NCBI RefSeq assembly: GCF_028649435.1
Contig: NZ_JAQSIN010000001.1
DNA length: 64,000 nucleotides
Strand: one strand, 5' to 3'
Source of the DNA: Curvibacter microcysteis
GTDB lineage: Bacteria > Pseudomonadota > Gammaproteobacteria > Burkholderiales > Burkholderiaceae_C
In this document: one piece after another, positions 1 to 8,105 of the stretch
Layout of the letters: every line of letters starts with the position of its first letter
Numbering within the stretch: position 1 is the first letter of the stretch
The notes under the pieces: model-generated
Databases searched by the model: none
What the model was told of the DNA's origin: nothing
The model's input: only the letters and a program-made list of their open reading frames with translations
Program-made: the position numbers and the translations under genes

Positions 1-219
1 ATGTGATTTTTATCCTGATTGGATCGGGCTTGTGATGCAGGAATTAGCATCTTGAGAGAGGGTGCTTCGGGCTGGGGCCAGCCGTGGACCCTGCTGGGTG
101 CCGTGGCCAGTCATCCCTGGGGCCAAACCACCATGCGCTGGGCTGCCGCGAAGGCGGCCTGGCCCCGGCACGGCGGGGCTGGTCCCGTCGTGAACCCAGA
201 GGGGCCAGCGACACCCGTT
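1..219. other. Left-edge non-coding stretch
   Basis: This lies downstream of the ferredoxin-NADP reductase gene, whose stop is at 220. The first 45 bases are AT-rich and the rest is GC-rich. I find no convincing gene, hairpin or RNA here. Open frames crossing it are shadows of the reductase. Confidence 0.5.
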
Positions 220-1314
220 TCAGTGACGCGGGCCGGGCGCAACGCCCAGGCGTTGCTGCAATTGGGTGCTGGTGGTGGTGTATTGCAGGCGCACCGGCGC
301 TTGGCCGGGCGTCAGCCATTGGGCGGCGGCGAAGGCGGCCATGGTGGCTTCATGGAAGCCGCAGAGGATCAGCTTGCGTTTGCCGGGGTAGTGGTTGATG
401 TCACCCACGGCAAAGATGCCGGGCAGCTCGGTGCCGCAACTGACCGGGTCCACGGGCAGCAATTTGCGCTCCATGGCCAGGCCCCAGTTCACCAGCGGCC
501 CCAGGCGGGGCGCCAAGCCCAGGAAGACCAGAAGCTGGTCCACCGGCAGGGTCAGCTCCTCGTCGTCGGCCGTGGCAATTTGCAAACCGGTCAGGCGTGG
601 GCCTGGGGTGCTGTCATGGGTTTGCAGGCCCACCGCTTGGCCCACGGTCACCCGCAGGGCGTCTGCGGCGCGCAAGGCGGCCAGTTCAGCCAACAGCGGG
701 GCCGGGGCTTCAAAAACGTCTTTGCGGTGCAACAGGGTCACACTGCGGGGCGCGTTCAGTCCGCTCCGTTTTTGATTCGCGGCGTCCACCGCCGCTTGTA
801 CGGCGGTTTCGTCGGCGCCGTTGATCACCACGCGCTGGCCCGCCAGCGTCTCTGGCTCCGGCGCTTGGTAGTGCACTTGCTGGCCTTCAAAGGCCTGGAT
901 GCCTTCCAGGCGCAGGCTGCGCGCCACAAACGCGCCCACGCCAGCGGCAATGAACACGGTGCGGGTCAGAAAACGGGTGCCGACCGTGGTTTGCAACAGC
1001 CAGCGGCCATCGGGCTGCTGGGCCACTTCGGCCACTTCTTGTGAGAGGTGGAAGGTGGGCGCAAACGGCTTGGTTTGCAGCAGCAGGCGTTCGGCCAGCT
1101 CACGCCCGGTGCACACCGGCAGCCCGGGGATGTCGTAGATGGGTTTGTCGGGGTACAGCGCCAGGCACTGGCCACCGACGGCGGGCAAGGTGTCCACCAC
1201 ATGGGCGTGGAAGCCTTGCAGGCCAAGCTGAAAGACCTGGAACAGGCCCACGGGCCCCGCGCCGATGACAAGGGCATCGGTTTCAATGGGCGGCAGCATG
1301 GGGGCGGTGGTCAA
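220..1314 (-). CDS. Ferredoxin--NADP+ reductase, thioredoxin-reductase-like
   Basis: This is a 364-residue flavoprotein expected to pass electrons between NADPH and ferredoxin in the cytoplasm. An FAD-binding glycine motif (VIGAGPVGL) lies near residues 16-24. It is followed by GGQCLALYP, typical of the thioredoxin-reductase-like ferredoxin reductases (YumC type), and the C-terminal GIFAVGD motif closes the FAD site. There is no CxxC redox pair, so it is not a true thioredoxin reductase. It lies just downstream of ferredoxin FdxA on the same strand, and both follow the sulfite reductase operon. That placing suggests, without proving, that it supplies reduced ferredoxin for sulfite reduction. 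The start is the ATG giving MTTAPMLPP, shortly before the FAD motif. Confidence 0.85.
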   Translation of the reverse strand: MTTAPMLPPIETDALVIGAGPVGLFQVFQLGLQGFHAHVVDTLPAVGGQCLALYPDKPIYDIPGLPVCTGRELAERLLLQTKPFAPTFHLSQEVAEVAQQPDGRWLLQTTVGTRFLTRTVFIAAGVGAFVARSLRLEGIQAFEGQQVHYQAPEPETLAGQRVVINGADETAVQAAVDAANQKRSGLNAPRSVTLLHRKDVFEAPAPLLAELAALRAADALRVTVGQAVGLQTHDSTPGPRLTGLQIATADDEELTLPVDQLLVFLGLAPRLGPLVNWGLAMERKLLPVDPVSCGTELPGIFAVGDINHYPGKRKLILCGFHEATMAAFAAAQWLTPGQAPVRLQYTTTSTQLQQRLGVAPGPRH

Positions 1315-1372
1315 GGGGTCAGCAGTGGGGACCGGGCACCCCAGGGGGCCCGGTCCGAAGGGGGTCAGGGAA

Positions 1373-1702
1373 TCAGCGGATCAGTTCAGCCAGCTTGCCC
1401 GGCTTGTTGTTCCAGGCGTCAGCGTCGGGCAGGGCCGGCTTGCGCTTGGTGATGCTCTTCCAGCCGTCGGCCAGGGCCAGCTCGGCGTTGAGCTTGATGA
1501 AGTGCAGCTGGTCCGAAGGGGTGTCCTCTTCAGCAAAGATGGCGTTGGCCGGGCATTCCGGGATGCACACGGCGCAGTCGATGCACTCGTCGGGATCGAT
1601 CACGAGCATGTTGGGGCCTTCGCGGAAGCAGTCCACGGGGCACACATCCACGCAATCGGTGAATTTGCACTTGATGCAGTTTTCGGTAACGACGTGAGTC
1701 AT
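1373..1702 (-). CDS. fdxA: Seven-iron ferredoxin FdxA
   Basis: This 109-residue ferredoxin has the usual length and sequence of the proteobacterial FdxA family. The N-terminal half carries two cluster motifs, CIKCKFTDCVDVCPVDC and CIDCAVCIPECP, expected to hold one 3Fe-4S and one 4Fe-4S cluster. The C-terminal extension (residues 65-109, ending NNKPGKLAELIR) is typical of the family. It is a cytoplasmic one-electron carrier. The ferredoxin-NADP reductase gene follows 58 bases downstream on the same strand, so the two probably form an electron-transfer pair. Confidence 0.95.
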   Translation of the reverse strand: MTHVVTENCIKCKFTDCVDVCPVDCFREGPNMLVIDPDECIDCAVCIPECPANAIFAEEDTPSDQLHFIKLNAELALADGWKSITKRKPALPDADAWNNKPGKLAELIR

Positions 1703-1730
1703 GGGAAGAGGTTTTGTCTGGTGGGGGGAA

Positions 1731-1758
1731 GGTTTTCCGAACGATTTTCGGGAAAACC
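1731..1758 (-). promoter_or_regulatory. Inverted repeat before fdxA
   Basis: GGTTTTCC (1731-1738) and GGAAAACC (1751-1758) form an 8-bp inverted repeat with a 12-base spacer. It lies 29-56 bases upstream of the fdxA ATG in a locally AT-rich stretch. It could be an operator or a 5' hairpin. The repeat is plainly visible, but its role is inferred. Confidence 0.35.
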
Positions 1759-1780
1759 CTTGATTTTAGGGGGAATCCGG

Positions 1781-1821
1781 CCAGAGCGCAGATTTGTCCT
1801 CGACAAGTCTGCGGCCTCTGG
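1781..1821 (-). terminator. Strong hairpin after cysN
   Basis: CCAGAG/CTCTGG, GCAGA/TCTGC and TTGTC/GACAA pair in order around a 3-base loop (1799-1801), with one G-T pair and a small bulge. The stem begins 19 bases past the cysN stop, where the sulfate operon should end. No T-run follows on either strand, so it could be an mRNA-protecting or factor-dependent terminator structure rather than an intrinsic terminator. Confidence 0.5.
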
Positions 1822-1839
1822 CCTGGGGACTGCGTCGGA

Positions 1840-3138
1840 TCAGGCCTTGACCAGCACGGCGGCGGCCGTTTTGTGGCTGGCGGTGTCGACCAGGATCAGC
1901 GAGCCCAGGGCGCGGGCTTGCTCGAACGGCAGGGTGGCCACGGGCTCTTGCAAGGCCAGCTCGATCAGGCCAATGGTGTTGGCCGGCAACTCGGTGGCGG
2001 CTTCTTCGGCCAGGGTGTTGACGTCGAGCTTGTGCACGATGCGGCTGACCTTGGCCTTGATCCAGCGGTGGCCATGCAAAGCCCAGTAGACGCGGCCGGG
2101 CACCAGGGCTTCGTCGTCGAGCCAGGCGACCGTGGCTTGCAGGGTGCGCTGGGCTTCGATCTGGCCCGGGGCCAGCAGCCAGTCGCCGCGCGACACGTCG
2201 ACTTCGCGGTCCAGCACGATGCCCGCGCTGTGGCCGGCGTCAATGTCCGAGGGGCGGCGTGCGTGGTCCAGCACCTGGGCCACGGTGGCGCTCTGGCCGC
2301 CGGGCAGCACCGTCACGGCCTGGCCGGGCTTGACGCTGCCAGCGGCCACGCGGCCCCAGAACACGCGGCGGCCCTGGCTGGTGTCCGACGAGGAGGAGAA
2401 CTTCTCCACCCACTGCACCGGGAAGGCAAAGGGCTGCTCCACGTCGGCATGGGTCACCGGCAGCTGTTCCAGCAGTTGCAGCAGGCTGTCGCCTTCGTAG
2501 CCGCACCAGCCGGCCTTGGCGTCGACCACGTTCCAGCCCTTCAGGGCCGACACGGGGATGGTGGCGCGCACCTGGATGCCGGCGGCGTCGGCAAAGGCCT
2601 TGAGCGCCGCGCTGATGTGCTGGAAGGCCAGCGCCGGGTCTTCGACCGCGTCGAGCTTGTTGATGGCAAACACCAGCGAGCTCACGCGCAGCAGCTTGAC
2701 CAGCAGCGAGTGGCGGCGGGTTTGCACCAGCAGTTCCAGGGCCGGGTTCTTCCAGTCGAGCTTGGTGGCGTCGACCAGCACCACGGCGGCGTCGGCGCTG
2801 GAGGCGGCCGTCACCATGTTGCGGGTGTACTGCTCGTGGCCCGGGGCATCGCCAATGATGAACTTGCGGCTCTCGGTGGCGAAGTAGCGGTAGGCCACGT
2901 CGATGGTGATGCCTTGTTCGCGCTCGGCCGACAGGCCGTCGGTCAGCAGGGCCAGGTCGGTTTCACCTTGGCGTTGCACGCCGGCCAGGTGGTCTTGCAG
3001 CACGGCCTTGCTGTCCACCAGCAGGCGGCCAATCAAGGTGCTCTTGCCGTCGTCGACCGAGCCGCAGGTGATGAAACGCAGGGCCGGACGCAGTTCGGTG
3101 TCGGTGCTGGCGGGGGTGTTCAATTCAGTCGTGCTCAT
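1840..3138 (-). CDS. cysN: Sulfate adenylyltransferase large subunit CysN
   Basis: This 432-residue GTPase subunit of ATP sulfurylase drives formation of APS from sulfate and ATP. It has an EF-Tu-like G domain with P-loop GSVDDGKST (near residue 26), switch motif DAPGHEQYTRNM and the guanine-binding NKLD, followed by beta-barrel domains. There is no C-terminal APS kinase (CysC) domain, which fits the APS-reductase route shown by CysH here. The ATG shares one base with the cysD stop (TGATG at 3140-3136), so the two are translationally coupled. It is the last gene of the sulfate operon. Confidence 0.96.
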   Translation of the reverse strand: MSTTELNTPASTDTELRPALRFITCGSVDDGKSTLIGRLLVDSKAVLQDHLAGVQRQGETDLALLTDGLSAEREQGITIDVAYRYFATESRKFIIGDAPGHEQYTRNMVTAASSADAAVVLVDATKLDWKNPALELLVQTRRHSLLVKLLRVSSLVFAINKLDAVEDPALAFQHISAALKAFADAAGIQVRATIPVSALKGWNVVDAKAGWCGYEGDSLLQLLEQLPVTHADVEQPFAFPVQWVEKFSSSSDTSQGRRVFWGRVAAGSVKPGQAVTVLPGGQSATVAQVLDHARRPSDIDAGHSAGIVLDREVDVSRGDWLLAPGQIEAQRTLQATVAWLDDEALVPGRVYWALHGHRWIKAKVSRIVHKLDVNTLAEEAATELPANTIGLIELALQEPVATLPFEQARALGSLILVDTASHKTAAAVLVKA

Positions 3139-4109
3139 CAGAAGTAACCGTCCTTCTTGCGTTTTTCCATCGAGGCGTCGGACGTCTTGTCGTCCATGCG
3201 GGTGGCGCCGCGTTCGCTCACGTCAGCGGCCAGGGTTTCAATCACGATGTCCGCCGGCGTGGCCGCCAGGCTTTCCACCGGGCAGGTGCAGGTGATGTCG
3301 CCCACGGTGCGGAAGCGCACGTCGCGCAACTGCACGGTCTCGCCATCCTTGGCGGGGGTGAGTTCGGTCACCGGCACCAGCAGGCCACGGCGGTCCACCA
3401 CCTCGCGCTGGTGGGTGTAGTACAGCGAAGGCAGGGCAATTTGTTCGCGCTCGATGTACTGCCAGACGTCGAGTTCGGTCCAGTTGCTGATGGGGAACAC
3501 GCGGAAGTGCTCGCCCGGGGCCAGGCGGGTGTTGAACAGGGTCCACAGCTCGGGGCGCTGGGCCTTGGGCTGCCATTGGCCGAAGCTGTCGCGGTGCGAA
3601 AAGATGCGCTCCTTGGCGCGGGCCTTTTCTTCGTCGCGGCGTGCGCCGCCGATTAGGGCGTCAAAGCGGAATTCTTCGATGGCTTCGAGCAGGGTCACCG
3701 ACTGGTGCACATTGCGCGACTCGCCCGGGTGGGCCAGGCGCACGGTGCCGCGCTTCATCGAGTCTTCGACGTTGCGCACGATCAGCTCGGCTTGCAGTTC
3801 CTTGGCGCGGAAGTCGCGGAAATCGGTCACTTCATGGAAGTTGTGGCCGGTGTCGATCATCAGCAGTGGGTAGGGGATGCGGCCGACGCCGAAGGCTTTT
3901 TCGGCGCACTTGAGCATCACCAGCGAATCCTTGCCGCCCGAAAACAGCAGGGCGGGGCGTTCGAAGGCAGCGGCCACTTCGCGCAGGATGAAGATGGTTT
4001 CTTCTTCCAGGGCGTCCAGGTGGGCGTTGCTCAGGTGGCTGGTGGGGGAGGTGCCGGTGGCGGTCATGGTCTGAGGCTCAAGCAATTGGGGATCGGTTCG
4101 GGTGTTCAT
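3138..4109 (-). CDS. cysD: Sulfate adenylyltransferase small subunit CysD
   Basis: This 323-residue catalytic subunit makes APS together with CysN. The PP-loop motif SGGKDS binds ATP near residue 59, and the family signature blocks IDTGHNFHE, RRDEEKARAKER and FPISNWTELDVW follow. The C-terminus ends KRKKDGYF, as usual. The N-terminus is about 20 residues longer than in short family members. The chosen ATG overlaps the cysH stop by four bases (ATGA). A later in-frame ATG gives MTATGTSPTSHL and is the main alternative start. Confidence 0.96.
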   Translation of the reverse strand: MNTRTDPQLLEPQTMTATGTSPTSHLSNAHLDALEEETIFILREVAAAFERPALLFSGGKDSLVMLKCAEKAFGVGRIPYPLLMIDTGHNFHEVTDFRDFRAKELQAELIVRNVEDSMKRGTVRLAHPGESRNVHQSVTLLEAIEEFRFDALIGGARRDEEKARAKERIFSHRDSFGQWQPKAQRPELWTLFNTRLAPGEHFRVFPISNWTELDVWQYIEREQIALPSLYYTHQREVVDRRGLLVPVTELTPAKDGETVQLRDVRFRTVGDITCTCPVESLAATPADIVIETLAADVSERGATRMDDKTSDASMEKRKKDGYF

Positions 4110-4882
4110 GCGTTCACCGGGCGGATGGGGATGATGCTGGAGGCGGGGGCGGCCTCTTCACCGTGGTCGACATGCAGGCCGCACTCCTTGGCCGATTCCT
4201 GCTCCCACCACCAGCGGCCGGACCGGAAGTCCTCACCCAGGGTCACGGCGCGGGTGCAAGGCGCGCAACCAATGCTGGGGAAGAATTGGTCGTGCAGGGG
4301 GTTGTAGGGCACGCCATGCAGCTCGATGAAGCGCCAGACATCGCCCAGCGTCCAGTTGGCCAGGGGGTTGACCTTGGCGCGTTCGCCGCTGCGGTCCACA
4401 TCGGGCACTTCAGCGCGGGCGTTGGATTGCTCGCGGCGCAGGCCGGTGATCCAGGCCTTTTTACCCTCCAGGGCCTGGGCCAGCGGCACCATCTTGCGGA
4501 TGTCGCAGCAGGCCTTGCGCAGTTCGATGCTTTTGTACATCGCGTCTTCGCCGTTGGCTGCCACAAAGGCCTGGGCCGCTGCCGCGTCCGGGCGGTAGAT
4601 GTCCAGGGTCTTGCCATAGCGCGCTTCGATCTGGCCGATCAGGGCCAGGGTCTCGGCGTGCAGCTTGCCGGTGTCGAGCACGAACACGCTCAGGCTGGGG
4701 GCCTGGAGCACGCCGGCCTGGTGCAGCAGTTCGGTGATGACCATGTCCTCCACCCCCAGGCTGGAGGCCTGGGTGAGGGGCTGGAACTCGGCCACAGCCT
4801 GCTGGAGCAGGGCCAGGCTGGCCGCCACCTTGGCCGACAGGTCGGCTGAGGCGGTGTGGGCATAAAGAGAAATGGCACTCAT
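4106..4882 (-). CDS. cysH: APS reductase CysH (4Fe-4S type)
   Basis: This 258-residue thioredoxin-dependent reductase forms sulfite from adenylyl sulfate. Besides the PAPS-reductase fold it carries the CC...CxxC cysteines (RKACCDIRK and IGCAPCTRA) that mark 4Fe-4S APS reductases. The catalytic cysteine is in KECGLHVDH near the C-terminus. This predicts APS rather than PAPS as substrate and explains the absence of cysC. It is the middle gene of the operon and overlaps cysD by four bases. Confidence 0.94.
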   Translation of the reverse strand: MSAISLYAHTASADLSAKVAASLALLQQAVAEFQPLTQASSLGVEDMVITELLHQAGVLQAPSLSVFVLDTGKLHAETLALIGQIEARYGKTLDIYRPDAAAAQAFVAANGEDAMYKSIELRKACCDIRKMVPLAQALEGKKAWITGLRREQSNARAEVPDVDRSGERAKVNPLANWTLGDVWRFIELHGVPYNPLHDQFFPSIGCAPCTRAVTLGEDFRSGRWWWEQESAKECGLHVDHGEEAAPASSIIPIRPVNA

Positions 4883-4937
4883 GTCGCGGGGTGTTTTTTA
4901 AAGTGAGTGACAGGGGCGGGGCGCTGGCGGCAGGGCC

Positions 4938-5324
4938 TCAGGCGCCTTGGCGGGCGAACACCGGCTTGGCGTTGACCGCATCGGCTTGGTAGAAGCCCGA
5001 GAAGCGGTCGAACTGGCGTTGGGCGTCGGCGATGTCCACGCCGGCGCGCAGCACGGCCACGTCAAAGCCGGTGCGGCTCATTTGCACCAGTTGGTCGATC
5101 AGCACGTCGCCGACAGCGCGGATTTCGCCCTGGAAGCCCAGGCGGCGGCGCAGCAGGTAGGCCTGGCTGTAGGCGCGGCCATCGGTGAACTTCGGGAAGG
5201 TCAGGTCGATGCGGGTCACACCGGCCAGCGACAGTTCACTCGGGTCCACATCGTTGGCCGGGGCCAGCACGGCAGGGTTGTCTTGGGACGCAGCTTGGTG
5301 GTCCTTGGCTTCAATGATCTTCAT
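4938..5324 (-). CDS. DUF934 protein of the sulfite reductase operon
   Basis: This 128-residue DUF934 protein is found next to cysI/cysH in many beta- and alphaproteobacteria. The recognisable block is LTFPKFTDGRAYSQAYLLR, followed by LGFQGEIRAVGDVLIDQ, and near the C-terminus the FDRFSGFYQADA segment. There is no signal peptide or membrane segment. Its biochemical role is not established. Its constant position between sulfite reductase and APS reductase suggests a helper or partner role in sulfite reduction. Confidence 0.9.
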   Translation of the reverse strand: MKIIEAKDHQAASQDNPAVLAPANDVDPSELSLAGVTRIDLTFPKFTDGRAYSQAYLLRRRLGFQGEIRAVGDVLIDQLVQMSRTGFDVAVLRAGVDIADAQRQFDRFSGFYQADAVNAKPVFARQGA

Positions 5325-5360
5325 GGCGCTTGTTCTCTTGACGTTCTGGGGGCGGCCGGC

Positions 5361-7148
5361 TCAGGCGGCCACCGGGGCGTGGGCGGGCACGGCACGGGCG
5401 GCGTTGGCGGCGGTCTTGAAGGGGTCCAGGCCCACGCGGCGCAGGGTGGTGATGAAGGTCTCACCCCCTTCGCGCAGGTCGCGGTAGGTGTTGAGCACGG
5501 CTTCGATCACGTCCGGCACTTCGGCGGCCGAGAAGGACGGGCCCACCACCTTGCCGGCCACGGCGGCACCGCTGAGGTCGGAGCCATCGGCGCCGCCCAG
5601 GGTCACCTGGTACCACTCCTTGCCGTCCTTGTCGACGCCCAGGATGCCGATGTGGCCGCTGTGGTGGTGACCGCAGGAGTTGATGCAACCGCTGATGTGC
5701 AGGTCGATTTCCCCCAGGTCGTCGAGCTCGTCCAGGTCCTGGTAACGCTCGGTGATGGCCTCGGCGATCGGGATCGAACGCGCATTGGCCAGCGCGCAGA
5801 AGTCGCCGCCGGGGCAAGCGATCATGTCGGTCAGCAGGTGCACATTGGGGCTGGCGAAGCCGGCGGCGCGCGCCGCGGTGTAGAGCGCCTGCAGCTCGCT
5901 GGCCGAGACCCAGGGCAGCAGCACGTTCTGATCGTGCGTGACGCGGGCTTCACCGGCGCTGAAGCGGTCCACCAGATCGGCAATGGTGTCGAGCTGGTCG
6001 GCGCTGGCGTCGCCCGGGGCTTGGCCCAGGCGCTTGAAGGACAGGGTCACGGCGCGCAGGGCCGGGTTCTTGTGCGGGGCCACGTTGCGGGCCAGCCAGC
6101 GGGCAAACAGCGGGTCGGCATCGGCGGCCTGGCGCAGCTGGGTGTCCACGGCTTCGGCGCTGACCACCGGGCGGCCGGCCAGCGAGGGCGGCACGAACGA
6201 GGCGCTGACGCGGTCGAGTTCGCTTTGCGGGATGGTGTGCTGGCCACCGTCGTGCTCGACGATCTGCTTGAACTCGGCTTCCACATCGTCAAAGTAGCGC
6301 TGGCCTTCGGCCTTGACCAGGATCTTGATGCGCGCCTTGTACATGTTGTCGCGGCGGCCGTAGCGGTTGTAGACGCGCACCACGGCTTCGAGGTAGTTCA
6401 TGATCTGGTTCCAGGGCAGGAACTCGCGGATCACCGTGCCCGGGATCGGCGTGCGGCCCATGCCGCCACCCACCAGCACGCGGAAGCCCAGCTCGCCGGC
6501 TTCGTTCTTGATCAGGTGCAGGCCCACGTCGTGCCAGGCCGTGGCGGCGCGGTCTTCGGTGGCGCCAATGATGGCGATCTTGAACTTGCGCGGCAGGAAG
6601 GCGAACTCGGGGTGCAGCGTGCTCCACTGGCGCAGGATTTCAGCAAAGGCGCGCGGGTCGGCCAGCTCGTCGACGGCGATGCCGGCACGTTCGTCGCTGG
6701 TGATGTTGCGGATGCAGTTGCCGCTTGTCTGGATGCCGTGCATGTTGACGCTGGCCAGCAGGTCCATCACGTCGGCCGACTTGCTCAGCGGGATCCAGTT
6801 GAACTGCACGTTCTGGCGCGTGGTGAAGTGCGCGTAGTGCGTGGGCAATTGGGTCGAGCCCATGGCGCCTTGGATCTTCAGCGCTTCGGCGTAGACACCG
6901 GCTTCGGGTTCGTCGTACTCGCGGGCGATCTTGGCCAGCACGCGGAACTGGGCGCTGGACAGCTCGCCATAGGGCACGGCCACGCGCAGCATGGGCGCAT
7001 AGCGTTGCACATACCAGCCGTTTTGCAGGCGCAGCGGACGGAACTCCTCGTCGGCCAGCTTGCCAGCCTGCCAGCGCTCGAGCTGGTCACGGTGTTGGGC
7101 GGCGCGCAGCTTGACGAACTGCTTGTCGAAGGCGGTGTATTGGTACAT
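5361..7148 (-). CDS. cysI: Sulfite/nitrite reductase hemoprotein CysI
   Basis: This 595-residue siroheme and 4Fe-4S protein reduces sulfite to sulfide with six electrons. It has two ferredoxin-like half domains (PYGELSSAQFRVLAKIA and the later repeat) and the cluster/siroheme ligands in CPGGDFC and SGCINSCGHH (about residues 445-495). Basic substrate residues TTRQNVQ and the GGGMGRTP loop are also present. No CysJ flavoprotein is encoded nearby, so electrons may come from ferredoxin, and an fdxA and a ferredoxin reductase lie downstream. The assignment to sulfite rather than nitrite rests on the operon. Confidence 0.93.
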   Translation of the reverse strand: MYQYTAFDKQFVKLRAAQHRDQLERWQAGKLADEEFRPLRLQNGWYVQRYAPMLRVAVPYGELSSAQFRVLAKIAREYDEPEAGVYAEALKIQGAMGSTQLPTHYAHFTTRQNVQFNWIPLSKSADVMDLLASVNMHGIQTSGNCIRNITSDERAGIAVDELADPRAFAEILRQWSTLHPEFAFLPRKFKIAIIGATEDRAATAWHDVGLHLIKNEAGELGFRVLVGGGMGRTPIPGTVIREFLPWNQIMNYLEAVVRVYNRYGRRDNMYKARIKILVKAEGQRYFDDVEAEFKQIVEHDGGQHTIPQSELDRVSASFVPPSLAGRPVVSAEAVDTQLRQAADADPLFARWLARNVAPHKNPALRAVTLSFKRLGQAPGDASADQLDTIADLVDRFSAGEARVTHDQNVLLPWVSASELQALYTAARAAGFASPNVHLLTDMIACPGGDFCALANARSIPIAEAITERYQDLDELDDLGEIDLHISGCINSCGHHHSGHIGILGVDKDGKEWYQVTLGGADGSDLSGAAVAGKVVGPSFSAAEVPDVIEAVLNTYRDLREGGETFITTLRRVGLDPFKTAANAARAVPAHAPVAA

Positions 7149-7177
7149 CGTGGACGTGGGTTTTTATGAAATGGCGA

Positions 7178-7969
7178 TCAAATGGCGATCAATTTGGTGC
7201 CGGCGTAGGCCAGCAGCAGCGAAAGGACGGAGCGGATGAAGCGCTCAGGCAGTTTGGTGTTGAGGTGCGAACCCAGCCAGATGCCGGGGATGGAGCCCGC
7301 CAGCAGCTTGGCCAGCAGCCACCAGTCCACCGTGCCCAGGCCCGCATGGCCCAGGCCAGCCACCAGGGTCAGCGGCACCGCGTGCGCGATGTCGGCGGCC
7401 ACGATGCGCTGCAGCGGCAGTGCGGGGTAGACCAACATCAGCACCAGCACGCCAATCGCGCCGGCACCCACCGAGGTCAATGTTACCAAGACCCCGATCA
7501 CGGCGCCGAACAGCACCGGCAGGGCTTTGTGAATGGGGCGTGCCGCCAGGGCGGGGTCTTGGCCGACGGCGATGGTGCCTTGCTTCTGACCGAACAAGGC
7601 CTTGTACAAAGTGGCGACGGCGGTCAGCAGCAAGGCCACACCCAGCGTGGTGGTCATGGCTTTTTGCACGGCGGGCGAGGTGGCGCCGAAGTGGTCCAGG
7701 GCCACCAGGGTGAGCAAGGAGGCGGGCACGCTGCCCAGGGCCATCAGCAGCACCACGGGCCAGTCGATGGTGCGCGAGCGCGCCAGCTTGACCGAGCCGC
7801 TTAACTTGGTGCCAGCAGCAAACAGCAAGTCGGTGCCGATGGCCAGGTGGGGCTTCATGCCAAAGAAGAAGATCAGGATGGGCGTCATCAAGGAGCCGCC
7901 ACCGACCCCGGTCAGACCGACCACGGTGCCCACGAACAGACCAGCCAACACAAACGCGAATTCTTGCAT
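7178..7969 (-). CDS. TauE/SafE family membrane exporter
   Basis: This 263-residue membrane protein has about eight hydrophobic helices in two repeats. Each repeat opens with the glycine-rich family motif (FVGTVVGLTGVGGGSLMTP at the N-terminus and a GAVIGVLVTLTSVGAGAIG copy). The family exports sulfite, sulfonates or related anions across the inner membrane. As the first gene of the sulfate operon it probably handles sulfite or sulfate, but the transport direction and substrate cannot be read from sequence. The stop is only 29 bases before the cysI ATG. Confidence 0.85.
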   Translation of the reverse strand: MQEFAFVLAGLFVGTVVGLTGVGGGSLMTPILIFFFGMKPHLAIGTDLLFAAGTKLSGSVKLARSRTIDWPVVLLMALGSVPASLLTLVALDHFGATSPAVQKAMTTTLGVALLLTAVATLYKALFGQKQGTIAVGQDPALAARPIHKALPVLFGAVIGVLVTLTSVGAGAIGVLVLMLVYPALPLQRIVAADIAHAVPLTLVAGLGHAGLGTVDWWLLAKLLAGSIPGIWLGSHLNTKLPERFIRSVLSLLLAYAGTKLIAI

Positions 7970-8025
7970 GGGGGCGTATTGTGGTGAGTGGTCTTATGAC
8001 CCCCAACGATTTTTTTGTTCGCGCT

Positions 8026-8047
8026 TTATGCGGATAAGCTTATGCGC
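8026..8047 (-). promoter_or_regulatory. Palindromic operator before tauE-cys operon
   Basis: GCGGATAAGCTTATGCGC (8030-8047) is an 18-bp palindrome with one mismatched pair, built on ATAAGCTTAT. A second TTATGCG copy lies at 8026-8032, 14 bases away. It is 60-80 bases upstream of the tauE ATG. The same CGGATAA and TTATGCG half-sites precede sbp. A CysB-type LysR protein is the natural candidate to bind, by inference. Confidence 0.5.
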
Positions 8048-8105
8048 CTTATTTGGCGCGGCTTGGCGGGCGATTGGGAGGCGTTTCCGGATAAAGCCGG
8101 GGGCT

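Noticed and set aside
4947..7169. 740-codon plus-strand open frame opposite cysI
   Set aside because: It has shadow composition rich in His, Gly and Val, no family motif, and is antisense to clear CysI and DUF934 genes.
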